From the NCBI GenBank assembly GCA_012295275.1, contig CM022671.1:20586822-20650821 (forward strand): a stretch of DNA of 64,000 nucleotides, in the 5' to 3' direction. Below are positions 19,536 to 34,059 of the stretch, piece by piece (position 1 is the stretch's first letter; each line of letters begins with the position of its first letter). Below the pieces are notes generated by a model that was not told the DNA's origin, ran no database searches, and worked only from the letters and a program-made list of their open reading frames with translations. The DNA is from Chrysomallon squamiferum. Taxonomy: Eukaryota; Mollusca; Gastropoda; Neomphalida; Peltospiridae. The position numbers and the translations under genes were made by a program.

Positions 19536-20111
19536 CTGTAAAATACAAGGGTTGAAATGGAATAAATATTTATGATAGATTGTTATACACTAGGGAATGG
19601 ACACAATTATGTCCAGGTTATGCATTCTGGATGGTAGCTGTCAGAGAGAGAGAGAGAGAGGGAGAGAAAGAATGAGAGAAATGTGAATATTTATGTGTGA
19701 GTGTGTGTGAATTTGTGTCTGTAGACAAGCATGAATATTATATGCACAGGTGTGTGTCCATTAGGCTGACTATCTGTAGATTATGCAGAGCCTAAAACAT
19801 TTTATTATCAAAACTTAGGTTGTTGTTTTTGTGATTTTCCCTGTACCATAATATATGATTATTATAAAGAAAAGATATAACTGGCGCTGTGAACAACTGG
19901 ATTAATGAAAGCCACTTTCTGTTACATACGTTGACCTGAAAGTGGGTCAGTGCACTCCTCTAATGTTCAGTTCCAGTTTGACCAGTGATTCACCTGTGTT
20001 TATGTATTTATTAGTCATCTGTATCTATAATCATTTATGCAAGCTAACCTTGTCTGAATTGTGACAACTGGAATAATATAAATGTTAAATTTACTTAGGG
20101 TTGAATCTAAT

Positions 20112-20162
<51 letters not shown>

Positions 20163-23100
20163 GAAAACTTTCTGCCATCAGGAAAAATGAGTGATTGAAT
20201 ATCTGGTAATATCAATTATGAAAAATGTATGAATGAATATCTGGTTGATGACATCTCAATATATTTTACATAAATTATTATTTCTTAGACATACTTTTTA
20301 TTGATGAATACATAAATAGATAATATTATTCACATTAAGGGAAAATATGTACTCATAAATCTAGCTACTGCTGGAAATGGTACCTAATGGGATTTGTTCA
20401 AGCACTCTCAAGGTTAGGCCCATGTTTAAAAATATCACAAAGTTTGAATTAATAGGATGAAGGAAATCAAACAAATAAATATAAATTTAAACTGACATAA
20501 AACCTCTTGTATTCATCGTTTCTCACATGTAACATGAATAATTAAGTAAATACAGTTATGTAATATTAATGAACAAGACTCAACTGGCAGAGTTAAAAAA
20601 GAAAAAAGAAATGAAATGTAACTTCAACTAGAGTGCAAAATCAATATTATCTTCATATATATTTTTAAAAATGCATGCTTGTCTATATGTGTGTGTTTGT
20701 GTTTGTACATTGGAGTAGAATATGTAGATATGCAAAGATGATATATATATATATATATATTTAAGAATCAAGGCATTTTATTATTTACTAATGAGACAAA
20801 TATTAACATAACATAAAAAAAAAAAGGTATACCAAAACATTGGTTTAACTAATACAAATATGGAAATACAAAAATAAATGAAAAGTTAAATAAAAAAGAT
20901 AACAGATTTCACACAAGTGCAAGAGGTAATATGCTTTAATTCGGTTCTCTGTAATTTAAAAAAAAAAAGTACTTTAAAATCTGACCTGAAATTAATAAAA
21001 TTATTATCCTGTAATTTAATATACTTACAATAAAGCAATGCACTGAAAAAAGTAATTGCATTTAAAAGTTTATTTTTTTAGTAAGCAAAACACTGGTTTT
21101 TGTCTCTTTATAATAATTATTTTTATTTTTTATTTTTTATTTTTGTTTTGGTTAAACCCCCACCCCCCAAAACAACATGAGCATGCCAACTTAAAAAAAT
21201 AGTAATTAAAAATGAATAAGAAAATGCACAATAATAGTGATACAATATTAATCAAGTCAAATGAAACTTGCAATGGTGGAAAACACAAAAGCACATTAAA
21301 CATTAAAAAGCTCATTACAAGAATGTGTTGGTTCGAAGTTGCAAATCAAATCAAAAGGTGCAACACTGGAATAATTTTCTCTTTCTGCCAGCTAACACCC
21401 ATTTCTTTAATTACAAATTTCATGGCCACAGTACTTTACTCAAAAGTAATAATAATAAACTTGCAATCTGTATATTAATGAAGTACTGAGGACTGTTCTA
21501 CACAATTCTCATGATGCTTCTGGTATCATGAGACAAAAGAATAAAATGATTAAAATGTCTAACAATAAGATTACAATGTTAATGGCTATATATAATGTCA
21601 ACTTTTATGTATAATTGTGCCAACAGCCTAATTACATTTTACATGTATTCTAATGATTATTTCTGCTTTCACTGACCAATTTTTCATAGCAATAAAGTCT
21701 ATATCAAATAGTAAAGTAATGATGCAACAACTGCCACATTTTATTCTCTCAGCATTTTCAAAAGAGAAAATGTTTTATATAGATGCTAGAAAGACGAAGT
21801 AAATGCTTATTTTCCTTTTTTACAATAATTATGAAATTATAAAGCAATAATCTGGCAGACAGAACAACATTTTTTTCATAAATTTGTCTAGGTAAAACAG
21901 CATCTTGGAGATGGACAAAACATATCCTTTCTGTTTCTGTAACAGACATACTATAAGTCAGTTGTTTGTATCTATCACAGATACATTTTAACCCTAAACG
22001 ACAAGGAGAACCTTTCATTGACTCTTGTAAAGGTTAACATTAAGAAAAAGAACACAAGCAAAAATAACAATGACTAACAAAACAAATGTCACTTTTTCAC
22101 TGTTTGTTGTCAAAGAGTTGTCACACAATCCCTGCATATTTTGTTACTGTTGTGAATAACTTCCACATCATCTGCCAGTAATGTAAAAGATATCTGACTT
22201 TCTTGTATTTAAGTTACATCTGAAATGTCCTGACAGATATATATTGCATTACCTGGGTTAAAATATGGTTTAAGTAATTAATTTGTTAATTTCAGTTTAG
22301 TAGATCATATTGGCAGAAAGAGACAAATAGAAACCAAAAGGTAAATAAATAAATAAATAATAAAATTAATTAAATACAGAAATTAGAATGATGCACTGGC
22401 TGAAATGAACTGAAAATTACTTCAATAAAAATTATGTAATCAGGCCAGATAGCTTGTTTCTAATTTTTATTTTTTTATTTTTATATATTTTTTTTAATTT
22501 AAACATGTGTAGTGTGTAAAGTAGATATAAGTTCTGAAAAATGATTATATATTTATTTTTTGAATGTTTTGTGTATGATGAAGTAAATAGGTTTATTAAC
22601 AAATCTCATAAAACAAAATAATAACTTTGGAAAGTTGTTTTCTTAGTAAGGTACCAATGTTCACAATTTACTATATTCATTTCTCTATTTCTGGTTTCAG
22701 GAAACCAATTTTTTTCTTGTTTTCTGGGTTTATTTATTTAATTTTTTTTTAAATTTTAAAATGATTTAATTCATATTTTCCAGTATATTACAAAGAAGAA
22801 ATGATTAAAGTCATTTGCTGTCTTAAAAACTAATGATTTGAAATCATGATTTTCTACAATTTAAACAAGCTTTCATTAATATTTCAGTTGGAAACCCATA
22901 AATAATATTGCTATTTATATTATAAATATTTAAAAGATGCCATGACTCAAGATACAATTTGAAATGAAACTTTTCCTTCCCAGAGGGAAAAAAATAAACA
23001 CAAAATGTACAAATCAAAAGCTAAAATATGTCTTTGCAGAACATAAAATAAAAATAAAAGCTTTCTGGTCTGAACGCACAAATATGAAACAAAAATAAAA

Positions 23101-23168
23101 TAATAATAATACTAATAGACAAGTAAATATAGTGCTGTCATGCAGAGATAATTTAATAGTTTATAAAC
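19536..23168. other. Candidate long tail intron of BICD
   Basis: This stretch is AT-rich with (AAT)n at 20115-20160, (TA)n at 20741-20760 and poly-A/T tracts. Open frames at 21130-21478 and 21758-22018 lack recognisable features or flanking splice signals. Nothing further is supported. Confidence 0.4.
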
Positions 23169-23199
23169 CTGTAGGAATCAGGCGCCTTGCACTTAAACC
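23169..23199 (-). CDS. BICD: Candidate 31-nt microexon of BICD
   Basis: On the minus strand this segment lies between a strong acceptor (TTTTGTTCTTGCAG) and a donor (ACAG|GTTTAT). Entered in phase 0 from the BICD donor at 27152 it reads GLSARRLIPT and leaves in phase 1, which keeps the distal exon at 19535 open. Entered in phase 1 from the donor at 27039 it reads FKCKAPDSY after the split codon and leaves in phase 2. It was found by eye from splice signals and is not confirmed by transcripts. Confidence 0.5.
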
Positions 23200-23414
23200 C
23201 TGCAAGAACAAAATGAAACATTAACCCTGCAAAAAAAGTTCATCAGATTTCATCATGTAACAGCAGTAAACACAGTAAAGAGTTGCAGTTGCTAGAGCAA
23301 TAGTGAAAGCTGCAGTCATAATAGCAGAAATAGAAATATTAGAAGCAGTAGCAATAGCAATGCTATTAACAAAAGCTGTAGTTGTAGCTTTAATAGTAGT
23401 AGTAGTAGTAGTAA

Positions 23415-23482
<68 letters not shown>

Positions 23483-25323
23483 ATAGTAATAGTAGTAGTA
23501 GTAGTAGCAGTAGCAGTCATAGTAATAGGATCAGCTATATCAGTAACAGCAACAGCAATAGTAGTACATGAAGTAGTCATAGCAGCAGCAGCAAAAGCAG
23601 AGGAAGCGGTACTACAGATATGTTGTACACAAGATTATAAAACACAGGTCAGTAATAAAACTTATTATCAATAAACAAGTAAGTACAAACCTTGTAATTG
23701 TCTATGACAAAGTGAAAATCCATTGTGAAAGGCTGTGAAGTATTTAATTATTTAAACATTGTGGAGTCATTGATTGTAAACAGCTTTTTAAACATTTTTT
23801 TTATTTATTATTTTTTTTTTGTTTCCAGTTTGGGATTGAAAACATGTAAACAGGATCATGGACAGTATTTGCTAGGGTTGCTTACTTTATAACGTTTTAT
23901 TAAAATCTTACACAATAGAGTGTAATAATAATAAATTTATCAATACCCTTAATTTATAAACATCACAATACTTTCTACCATGTGTACAACACTACCAGTC
24001 TATAATACATACACACATTACACAAAATGGAAAATTTCCAATTTATTTTGGAAGAAACACAAAAGAAATCAACACCCGTGTTTTATCTGAAACTTGTTGG
24101 TCCTGTTAACCATTCCGTTGAGCAGGAGTGAACTTTAGAGACTGCAATTTTAGTTAAAGGTTGACACCTGACATTTACCAATACATAGAGCTCATCTTCT
24201 TAATCTGATGCAGTTGATTTGCATGTAAATTGTCAGATATCCTGCAGTCCATACTGTTGTAACTCTCTGACCTGCTAAATTGGGATTTTGCAGACTATAA
24301 CATTATATAGCCAGAGGAGAGAATGAAGGTTATTAGGACATTATGAATTCCCAATCTATATGAAATCGTAAAAATCATAATAATTATGTAGGTGATGTAA
24401 TTCTTAGATTTTAAAATTAATTGACAATAATAAAAAATATTTCTGTTGTGGTGGTTGTTATATTATTACTGAAAAACATTAGATGATAAGTTATTCAAGG
24501 ATTAACACAAAAAAAATAATACCCCCCTCCAAAAAAAAAAAAAAAAACCCCAACAATTTTAACAGTTAATCAAACCTGATCTATTCAGGCTAGTGCCTCA
24601 AAGCACAGTAACTATGCAAAAAGAGCTACAAAAAATTCTTCCTTTCACCACACAATTTCTGAATTAAATTTGTGTTTAGCAATATTTTTGGTTAGGTCTA
24701 AAATTACTTTCATAATAATAGTAATAAAATGAATATAACATAAAACACAATTTAAACTCATTCAGCATTTAAAAAAAAAAAAAAAAAAAAACAGAATAAT
24801 TGTTTTGTTACATCCATGAGTAAATCAGCAGTGTAATCCACATCAACTTGAAAATGTTTTACAACAGCAATTGTTAAAATAAAAGGGCGATTTCATTAAA
24901 CCATTAAAAGTTTAAATTATATTTTCATTCTTTTATAAGGATGCACAAACATACACACACACTTTATATATGTAGATATTGAGAAACTACATAATAAAGG
25001 AATAAAGTAAATTAAATATGTTCCAAGTGATTTTTGTAAATAAGCAGATTAATGTGCTTTGACTTTATAAAGAGCATTTTTATTCATGTTTACACATATA
25101 CACGCACATAAAATATGAACAGTATAAATAAATATTGGCAATAGATAAGCTATTAAAAGATCCATATGATTATTTCCAAAGCTTTTGAAAATGTTATTTC
25201 CATTTAGCAGTTTCTTTCAACATGTATAAGCACTTAACCTGATTTCCTGCATAATGTTTTCTTTGTTCTTGTTGAAAGAAATTGATGGGTAAATTAATAT
25301 ATTTCCAAAATGGCTGTTACACA

Positions 25324-25382
<59 letters not shown>

Positions 25383-27036
25383 CAAATATAAATAACATGC
25401 TGGAAATAAAAATGAACACTAATCATTATAAACTATATGTTTAGATCTAATTCAAACAATGTTCAAATAAAAAAATAACAATTACCTTTGTTTAATCATA
25501 CATCAAAGATAGTACATGAATTTTTTTTTATAAAAATAAAAAGAACAGCCACAGGACAGCAGGTACAAGAAACAAAGAGTTATTTTTGTTAGTAGAACAG
25601 TCCAGAAGTAGAACAGACAGATAAAATGCATTTGGCAAAAGAATAACTGCCAAAGAAAAGATGAAGATATCTGTAAAGATTAAGTTTGGTTGGAATGATG
25701 TTCTTTATTTTCAATTTTATTTATATAAATACAGTGTATACATTCAAAAATATTATTGCTGCAATATAGATATAACCAGAAAGTAAATTCAAAAAAATTA
25801 AATAAAAAATAAACAACAACAAAAAAAAAAATCCAATTTCTGCATATAGAAATGAATCAATCAAATCATCCTGCTGCACATACCAATATTAAAATGTCAG
25901 TGACCAAAAAAAAAAAAAAAAAAAAAAAAAAATATGAGTCATGAAAAATAATATAAATAGTAATAAACATTAAAACACCACCTCTGTCTCCCCTAATCTT
26001 GCTTTGAATAATACAACTTCCCTACATGTTCTCTTATCTAAATACTCAACATCAATACAAATACTGTATACTTTCAAACACTTAACATTAAGAAATCACA
26101 GAAAAACACCAACAGAAAACACACTTGTAGATTCAAGCCAGCAGTACAAGCAGTTGTATTAGACAATGATCATCACAAAACACAGAGTTTTTTCCTCTCA
26201 GAAGAGTATGCTGTAAGAATAGGTACATTTTAGATAGAAGTGGCTGGCTGCAGAGCCGATACACTACTTGTTCTATGTTCTATTTGGCAGGGTGTTATTA
26301 GAAGTTTTAGTTTTCCCAGTAATCAAGTGACTGCCATACCTCAGAATGAAAGGGTACTACAGTTTTGTTTTTGACATAAAATGAAATCAATAAAAAAATA
26401 AAAAAAATAAAGTAAAAATAACAAATTAATAAAGATAATAAAGCTATATTAAAAAAAAGGAGAAAGGATTTTGAATTCAAACATTTTAACCTGAAGTATT
26501 AGAAACATTATTTGCTATGCTATTATTGGTTTGTTAGATTTATTATATAGTTGAAACATGAACTCATTTTTCTTATCATATAAGGTTTAATAAATGATGA
26601 AAAATACTGATAAAATGTTTTTGTTATAAACAGTTTCATGATACAGATTTTCTTTATGAACAAGATTGAAAAAAAAAAAAAAAAAAATTTATATATATTC
26701 CTTGGTATGGCATGTAACAGCAGTGTTTACAAATTCTTGTTAATGTCAAACATTAATACAAACTCTAGTCTATGTGAAAATAAAATATTAAAAAAAAAAA
26801 AACCCAGAAATATATATTTTTTTTAAAAGCAAAAAAAAGAAGTAATAATTAAATAAAAAAAGAAATGATTTAAAAAAAAAGCTAAGTATTAAGAAAATAA
26901 GTAATAGTCAAGAACTTGTCAACAATGCTGTTATAATTTTTTTTCAGTTTATATATTTCAAATGATGCTTTACCCAATGAAATGATACCCACACCCCAAG
27001 ATGATACTGGTTACATGCTTCATTCTGCTCTGACTT
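23200..27036. other. Non-coding stretch downstream of BICD exon 3
   Basis: It contains (CA)n at 25321-25380, poly-A runs (24532-24547, 25911-25931, 26668-26687) and other low-complexity AT sequence. It is either the intron leading to the tail exons or, for the short form of BICD, 3' untranslated and intergenic sequence. No other gene is seen. Confidence 0.45.
23395..23515. repeat. (AGT)n trinucleotide tract
   Basis: A run of about 40 AGT/AAT units. It produces long poly-Val and poly-Thr open frames on the two strands (23221-23674), which are artefacts of the repeat and not genes. Confidence 0.95.
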
Positions 27037-27070
27037 ACCCAGTTTAGCAGCCACAACCATCCCTACTGTT

Positions 27071-29847
27071 TTAATAGTCACGATCTCGCCTGAAGTTTTG
27101 GTAATATCTCCTGCTTTGACCATACTCTTCTGAGGGAGTGTTGTGACTTACTTTGGATGACATTTTGCTACGGCCTGGCCTCCGTGATGTCATGTTTCTC
27201 CGTTCCCTGTCAAATTCTAAATCTTCAAGGCGCTGGGTTAGAGCCAACTTCTGCTGTATTGCCATTCGCAAAAGAGAGTTAAGCGTTTTCTTTTCTTCCT
27301 CTGCTGCAGCCAGCTGGCGCTGCTGTTCATCAAGCTGAGTAACATATTCATCACATCGCTGAGCAAACATTGCACGGAGTGAGGCAAATGTTGCTGCATC
27401 CTCTTTGAGTGCCTTCAGTTCATTTCTAAGTTTCATCATTGTTTCTGTTACAATAACCTTCTCATTCTCATACTTCTGTTTGAGATTGGCCAGAGCCACC
27501 TCGGCAGTTGATTTGTTTGCCTTAAGAACACTTCTCAATGTAGCTATCTGCTCTCTCTTGGTTGAAAGCATTGCCTTTAGTTTCAGGACCTGTTCTTGCA
27601 GCTCCTGAGAATCAACTGACTCATTAGAATTGTTCTGCTTCTGTTTTGAAAGCTCTATCAGGTGGTCCACAGCACGTTTGAGGTATTTCACCTGGTCACC
27701 AATAGTTTCCGACAGTTTATCACAAGATGTAGGATCCCCTTTGGTATCACCATTCACCATGGGAACCTTATCTTTTGATTTTTTAGACTTTTTGTCTGTT
27801 GTTTTTGATTTGACAGACTCATTCATGGGTTTGATGTCTTCTTCGTGTCCATTCTGAATGACATTCTCCTCACTGTCTCTGATAACCTTGTCATCTGGTT
27901 CTTCACTGCTTTCTTTACTGGAACTTCTTGAAGTGATACCCTTTGCATGTTCTAGCATGACTCGACTGGGTGTTTCATTTGTGAACTCACATATAAGGTG
28001 GTAGAGTTGGGCAAGCTCTTCTGTTACTTTGATCAGTTCATCCTGAGTATTATTCATTCTGCCATGAGCATCACCTGCTATCTGGGTCATAACCTTGGTA
28101 AAAGGAATAAAAAGACAAACATTTCATTAAAAATGAAAGACATTATTAATACTGATCAGTTTTCTTTTAAAAAAACAAATAACTGGACAGTGATTATTTT
28201 ATTCATTCCAGATAAATTTAAAATTGATAGTTTATATCTGTTACAAAGTTTTAAATGATACAAGAAAGATTCAGCCAATTTCACTTAAAATGCAATTAAT
28301 ATATATATAAAAAAAAAAAAAAAAAAAAAGTAAAAAATCAACTTTTCTTGGAACATAACAGTTGAAGTATTTAAACTCAAAATATTTTTTCAAATCCAAC
28401 AAAAAATAGACTGAAAGGCTGGAAAAAGATCAATGTTACAGAAGCACATCAAACAACATAAACAATGGATTAAAATCTGTTTTAAACAAACCTTCAAATC
28501 TTTTTCTATATCCTTAATTGCATCCTCATACTGGCGACATTTGAGGCTCAAGTCTTCTAAGGCTTCTTCAACTGCAGGATCTCCATGACTCTTGCCTTGA
28601 AGTCTGCCAATCTCGGCTTGCAGACTGCTTATCTCTTTCAAAGCAGTCGTGTATTTCTTCTCATTTGCTGAAAGACTCTTTTTAAGCAGCAGAAGAGCTT
28701 TCTTATCTTGATCTATTTCATTCTCTATCTGCTCATCCAACAACGCTTCCTTTCCAGTATCAGACTCCTCCTGATTCAGCTCTGAATCATTGATGTTGGC
28801 TATAGAACTAATATGAGCCTTGAGCTGGTCAGCGCGCAATTTTTGTTCCACCAAATCTTTCTGGGTTTCTTCTATTAACTTCTGAGCTTCATCCAGAGCT
28901 TTCTGTAGCTCACTCTTTTCTGATTCACTCTGCTCTAAGAGCTGTTCCAGTTTCCTCACTTCTGTCACCTGAATCTCACTGAGTAGGTCATTAACTGTGC
29001 TGGGCCGAACCTTTGATGGAGAAGCCTGACTGTCATGTTTGGTGAAGTCTGCTTCAATCCTTCTGAGGGCAGGATGATCATGAACATCGCCATCCTCCTC
29101 AGCACCACTGTCCTGAGATTCCTGGTTGTTGCCAATGTTCAGTCCATCACTCAAACCACTGAAATGAGCCAGGTTACTTAGGTTAAACATAGATTCCTGG
29201 GTCAGTCTCTGATCTAGCTCTTTTTTCAAGGCATGTTTTTGTTCTCGCTCTTGCTGCAGGGCATATATTGTGTCTTCAAGTGTCTTTTCTGTAATTTTCC
29301 TGAGATTGACAGACTCCTCATACTGCATGTGCAAGTCCTCAGTTTCTTCCTGCAGTCTTTTCACCTCATGCTTCATAGCTTCAAACTCAACCTGAGCCTG
29401 CTTCAGTTGTGACACCTGCTTCTGAAGAGTAATGTTTTCATCCTCCAGCTCAGCATAATCTGTTAGGTTCCTGTTCTCTCGTATCTTGTACTCCTTAATC
29501 TCATGTTTCAGCTGCTGACGCTGGGCTTCACAGCACTCCAATTTCTGAACCAGCTCAGTGATTTGTTGATTGCAGGTTTCATTTTCAGACAAGAGTCTGT
29601 CAAGTTCTTGTTTAGCTGCTTTCAACTCAGACTCCAGTTCACTGATAGAGGCTCTGTATCCTTCTTCTCTAGACAGAGTCTCCTGAAGAAATGCTTCTTC
29701 ATGGTGAATTCCACTTTGGTTTACTTTCTTGTAGGTGATCTGATGTTTGTTCAGGGCCTACAGTGGAAACAAAAATATTAAAATTACTAATAAATACAAT
29801 TCATTAAAAATATATTTTTATTAATATTAAAGATTGGACTCTCTCTG

Positions 29848-29887
<40 letters not shown>

Positions 29888-30518
29888 TATATATAATATG
29901 CACATGATGATGTAAACACTGTCCATTTCTAAAGTAAGATTTTATTTCTACCATTCTTGAGTCTACCACATTTATTCTAATTAACATTAAATAAATCAGG
30001 ATCATTTTCAATATTGATACAAAGTAAACTATTTGTACAGATATATTCGCATTATTGCAAATAAATATGAAACACCTAGAAGAATTATTAAATGGAATAT
30101 ACCAGCATTAAAAAGGTAACAGTAAAGTTATTAATGTATCTAATTTAAAACAACGCTTTCCAACAGCTTTTTCATTTTATTTGATTTTATACCTAGAACC
30201 ACCAATCCACTGGGGGGGGGGGGATGCAAAAAAAGATAAGAATGGATAATCACTTTTCTGTAACTGAAATAAAATAATTAAACTCAAAAAGGTAGGAACT
30301 GATCTGTTTACTGTGTTACCAAATAAATTCAAAGACAAAAATAATAAATATTAAGCAACAACCATTGCCACCAAAAAAAAAAAAAAAAAAAAAATGATTG
30401 AAAAAAAATGACCAAGTTATTTCCAACATAATTAGATACTTATTTAAAGCTCATAAATGATGTCATATGCCTATGAAATAGCTATCTGCTTTATTTGTAA
30501 TACCCACAAACACAAACA

Positions 30519-30575
<57 letters not shown>

Positions 30576-33175
30576 TTATTTAATCACATTCTGTCTAACC
30601 CTCTTATTGTGAGTTAAAAGATTAGTATTTAATCAGTTTATAGTATTAACCATACACATTACAAATTGTGACTTAGAAAAAGCAGTACTTTATATCTGCT
30701 ATGACACATAACAGACTTTTTTCATTTTATATATAGACATTTTATTACTGTAAGGTATATTCTGTGTCAATGATCAAGAGAAACTGACGGCAAAAGAAAC
30801 GACTGGCTGAACTAAATATACCTAGATTACTCAGTTCACACTGGAGGCTAAGTGCATTTGTTGTTTATTGTGAGTCAGCAGTACCAACAGTATTATTATA
30901 AATATTTTCACTGTTTTTTTCTGCGTGCTAAAATTAGAAACTGCATCAGTGACATTATTAGTCTGTTCATTTTGTCTCACAATGAATATATATTGATTAT
31001 GAGAATAAGCAGCTTGTCTGAGGAGTGTTGATCAATGATCATATAATCACATCTTGTGGCTGAATATCGCTTTTATTTACAAGTATGTGAAATATTTGAC
31101 AGCCAGGGATTAACAATGTTTCTTAATGTTTGGAAATATTTTCATAAAAATAAAACATTTAAATGGTTTTATTATTATTATTATTATTATTTTACAAACA
31201 AGTTTTGTTTAAAATATCACTTTTGGAGTTCAGCCCATCCAGTTAGTAAACTTTAATTAACATGAATAATGTTCAAGTTTATAAAAAATTGATATTTGTA
31301 CATTTTAGTTTACTGCTCAACTGTGCAAAAATATCTTTAAAAATTAAACCATCTTAATTTTATGGTTTTCTTCAGATATAAGCACAATGGTGTATAACAT
31401 GCTAAATTAATAAAGATAAAAAAGTTTTATTTGAAGTAAGAAAGCAAATACAGATATACTAGCAGGTACATGTTAATAATATTTATAAGAAAATGTGCGT
31501 GTGTTTCTGAGTGTGTGTCAGTGAGTGTGCCTGTGTTTGTCTGTTTGCAAATGTGTATAAGACTAGAGATAACATACTATTGTTCAATGGTTAAATACTG
31601 GTTTTTATTTCCCACACATACACATAAATATGTATTTGTCAAGCCATTCTTGAGTGATGACTAAGTGATAACAACAATGACAAAAGACTTTCAAGTTGTA
31701 GTACAACTAGTGTTACTGGTGGACCACATCTCAATGGTCATACAAAATCCTTTAGTGGAAAAAAAGAATGCTAATAATTTTCTTTCTTTTGTTATTTCAA
31801 ACACCCATGTTTACCAAGCAAACCAGAGCAGAACTGACACCCACCCATTAATTCACTTATGAAAAAAAAAAAAACAGAAGAAGAAATATAATCACAACGG
31901 TCATTTATGCAGCTGAAGACCAAATTTAAAAAAAAAAAAAAAAAAATTGTTTTAAAAAATAAAACTTTGTTACAGCCACACAAATTATTATTCTTTCTCA
32001 TTAAGCAGCATGTCATATTACACACTAATCTTTCCAAAAGAGAGGAGAGTACATACCATAAACCTTTAGCATACACATGACACAGGCTGCAATATATACC
32101 TGGTAAGGTTTGATCCTGTGTCTACTGTATTTTGTTTGACACTCTACAGCCTCTCTCAGTCATGCATTTCCAACACATGGCTATTAGAAGGTAATTTTAT
32201 TAAATTAAAAACGTTATTATAATACAAGAATATGTATGTAATTTTCAACAGATAGCTGTTTGAGAAAATAAGAAAGGAAAAATAAAAATCAGTGGATAAT
32301 TTAATTACATTACAGGTTAGTTTTTACATTAACTTGCCACTTTATAAACATCTTCAACATGATTAGATTATTTGCAAACACTTTGTTTTCTCTTTAACTG
32401 ATAAAGGTAAAAGTATAAGCTAAATTAAGTATCTTTTAGTAGCTAAATCAAATTATTATTAAATAAATTTATAATCTAGCTAAACAATCTAATCTTTAAA
32501 TATAAATATATTTTTTAATTATCATAAATTTGTTATTACCTATACCAGTCATACAAAAAGATATACTGGGTAAATTATAATAATAAAACTATTATAAAAA
32601 CAAATGACATCATGCTCAGGTGGAAGAGAAACTTTAAAAAAAGAAAAGAAAGAAAAACAACTTTACATTTAACAGTTCAAGGGATAAAAATATACTAATA
32701 TTAACATACATTAATATTTAATATTTTGCCTGAGTTTCAGAAACAACAAATTAAAAAAGTCAGAGCCTCCAGCAACAAAAGCCATGTCATGAAGCTCTGG
32801 TTTTCAAACTGAAATCAAGATGTGATTCATGACTAAACAGTTACATACACATGTCTATTTACTAACACAAAGATATGACATCCAGTTCAGCTCAGTTCAG
32901 TTATAATTAACCAGGTGTGGCGTTTTTTTCCAGTGCTAACTTGGGCTATGCATCACAATTATCTCAAAGAATGTTTTTATTTTCAAACAGAGGTATTATA
33001 TCATGTATTATTACATGCTAAAAGAAAATTGATTATCTTGTCACATCTCTCTGTTTAGGACATGTTATTGCTGATGTGTTTTATGATTGTGAATTAAAAT
33101 ATATTCAGTTCGTAAGTTACCACTACTTTCCATTCAAAACAACAAAAGCAATAATAATAATAATAATAATAATAA

Positions 33176-33206
<31 letters not shown>

Positions 33207-34028
33207 AAGAAGAAGAAGAAGAAGAAGACGAAGAAGAAGAGTAATACTAATTTGAACAGACTATATTGAGCTTATAATAGTAGGTTCATTCTTTGATGAA
33301 TAGATGATGAAACACCTTTAAACTGACCACTCAGTTAATCTTCTTGACATACTTGTCAATTTGTCAGGACAGGTATTAATCAAAAACAAGTACTTCTACT
33401 ATTTGTATATACATCTATTTATCAATATAAAATTTTCTGGTTAAAAATGGACCAAACAAACTTTTTGTTGTTAACATATTTATGTTTTTCATACACATAT
33501 TTGTTTTAAATGTAAGCAATACTATTTCCAAAATAATTTATTACAGATTTGTTATGGAACAGTTCCACAACAACAGGCAAATAATTTCAATAAAAAGTTC
33601 ACAAATTTGTTGTTCTAAGTCAAAACCTTCTATTAATATTATAAAATGCATTTTTCTGTAAATATCATACATTTGTAAGATAAACAAGTTGAGTCCAGAT
33701 GTCTCAGAGATTATGAAACAAGACACTATTCTTAAACAGTCTTAGCTGAAATCTGTGTGTTTCTTATTACTGAATTCAGTGTAAGATGTTTCCAGCATGC
33801 ATGGATATTCTCATCCGAGTTGTATGTAATAAGAGTTGATACTTCAGCATATCCTGTGATATAACCATTTGTGAAATAATGGTTTGTTTATCCAAGTCAT
33901 CTAATTAAGTTTACCAAACATGAATAATATAAATTCAAGAATACAGGAACAGATATGATTGTCACATGCAAAAAATGATAATAAATAATCATAATAATAA
34001 AATAAAATTAAAATTAAAAAACATTATA

Positions 34029-34059
<31 letters not shown>

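Noticed and set aside
23221-23674. Long open frames on both strands rich in Val or Thr
   Set aside because: They are produced by the (AGT)n tract and its borders; no codon pattern or splice context supports a gene.
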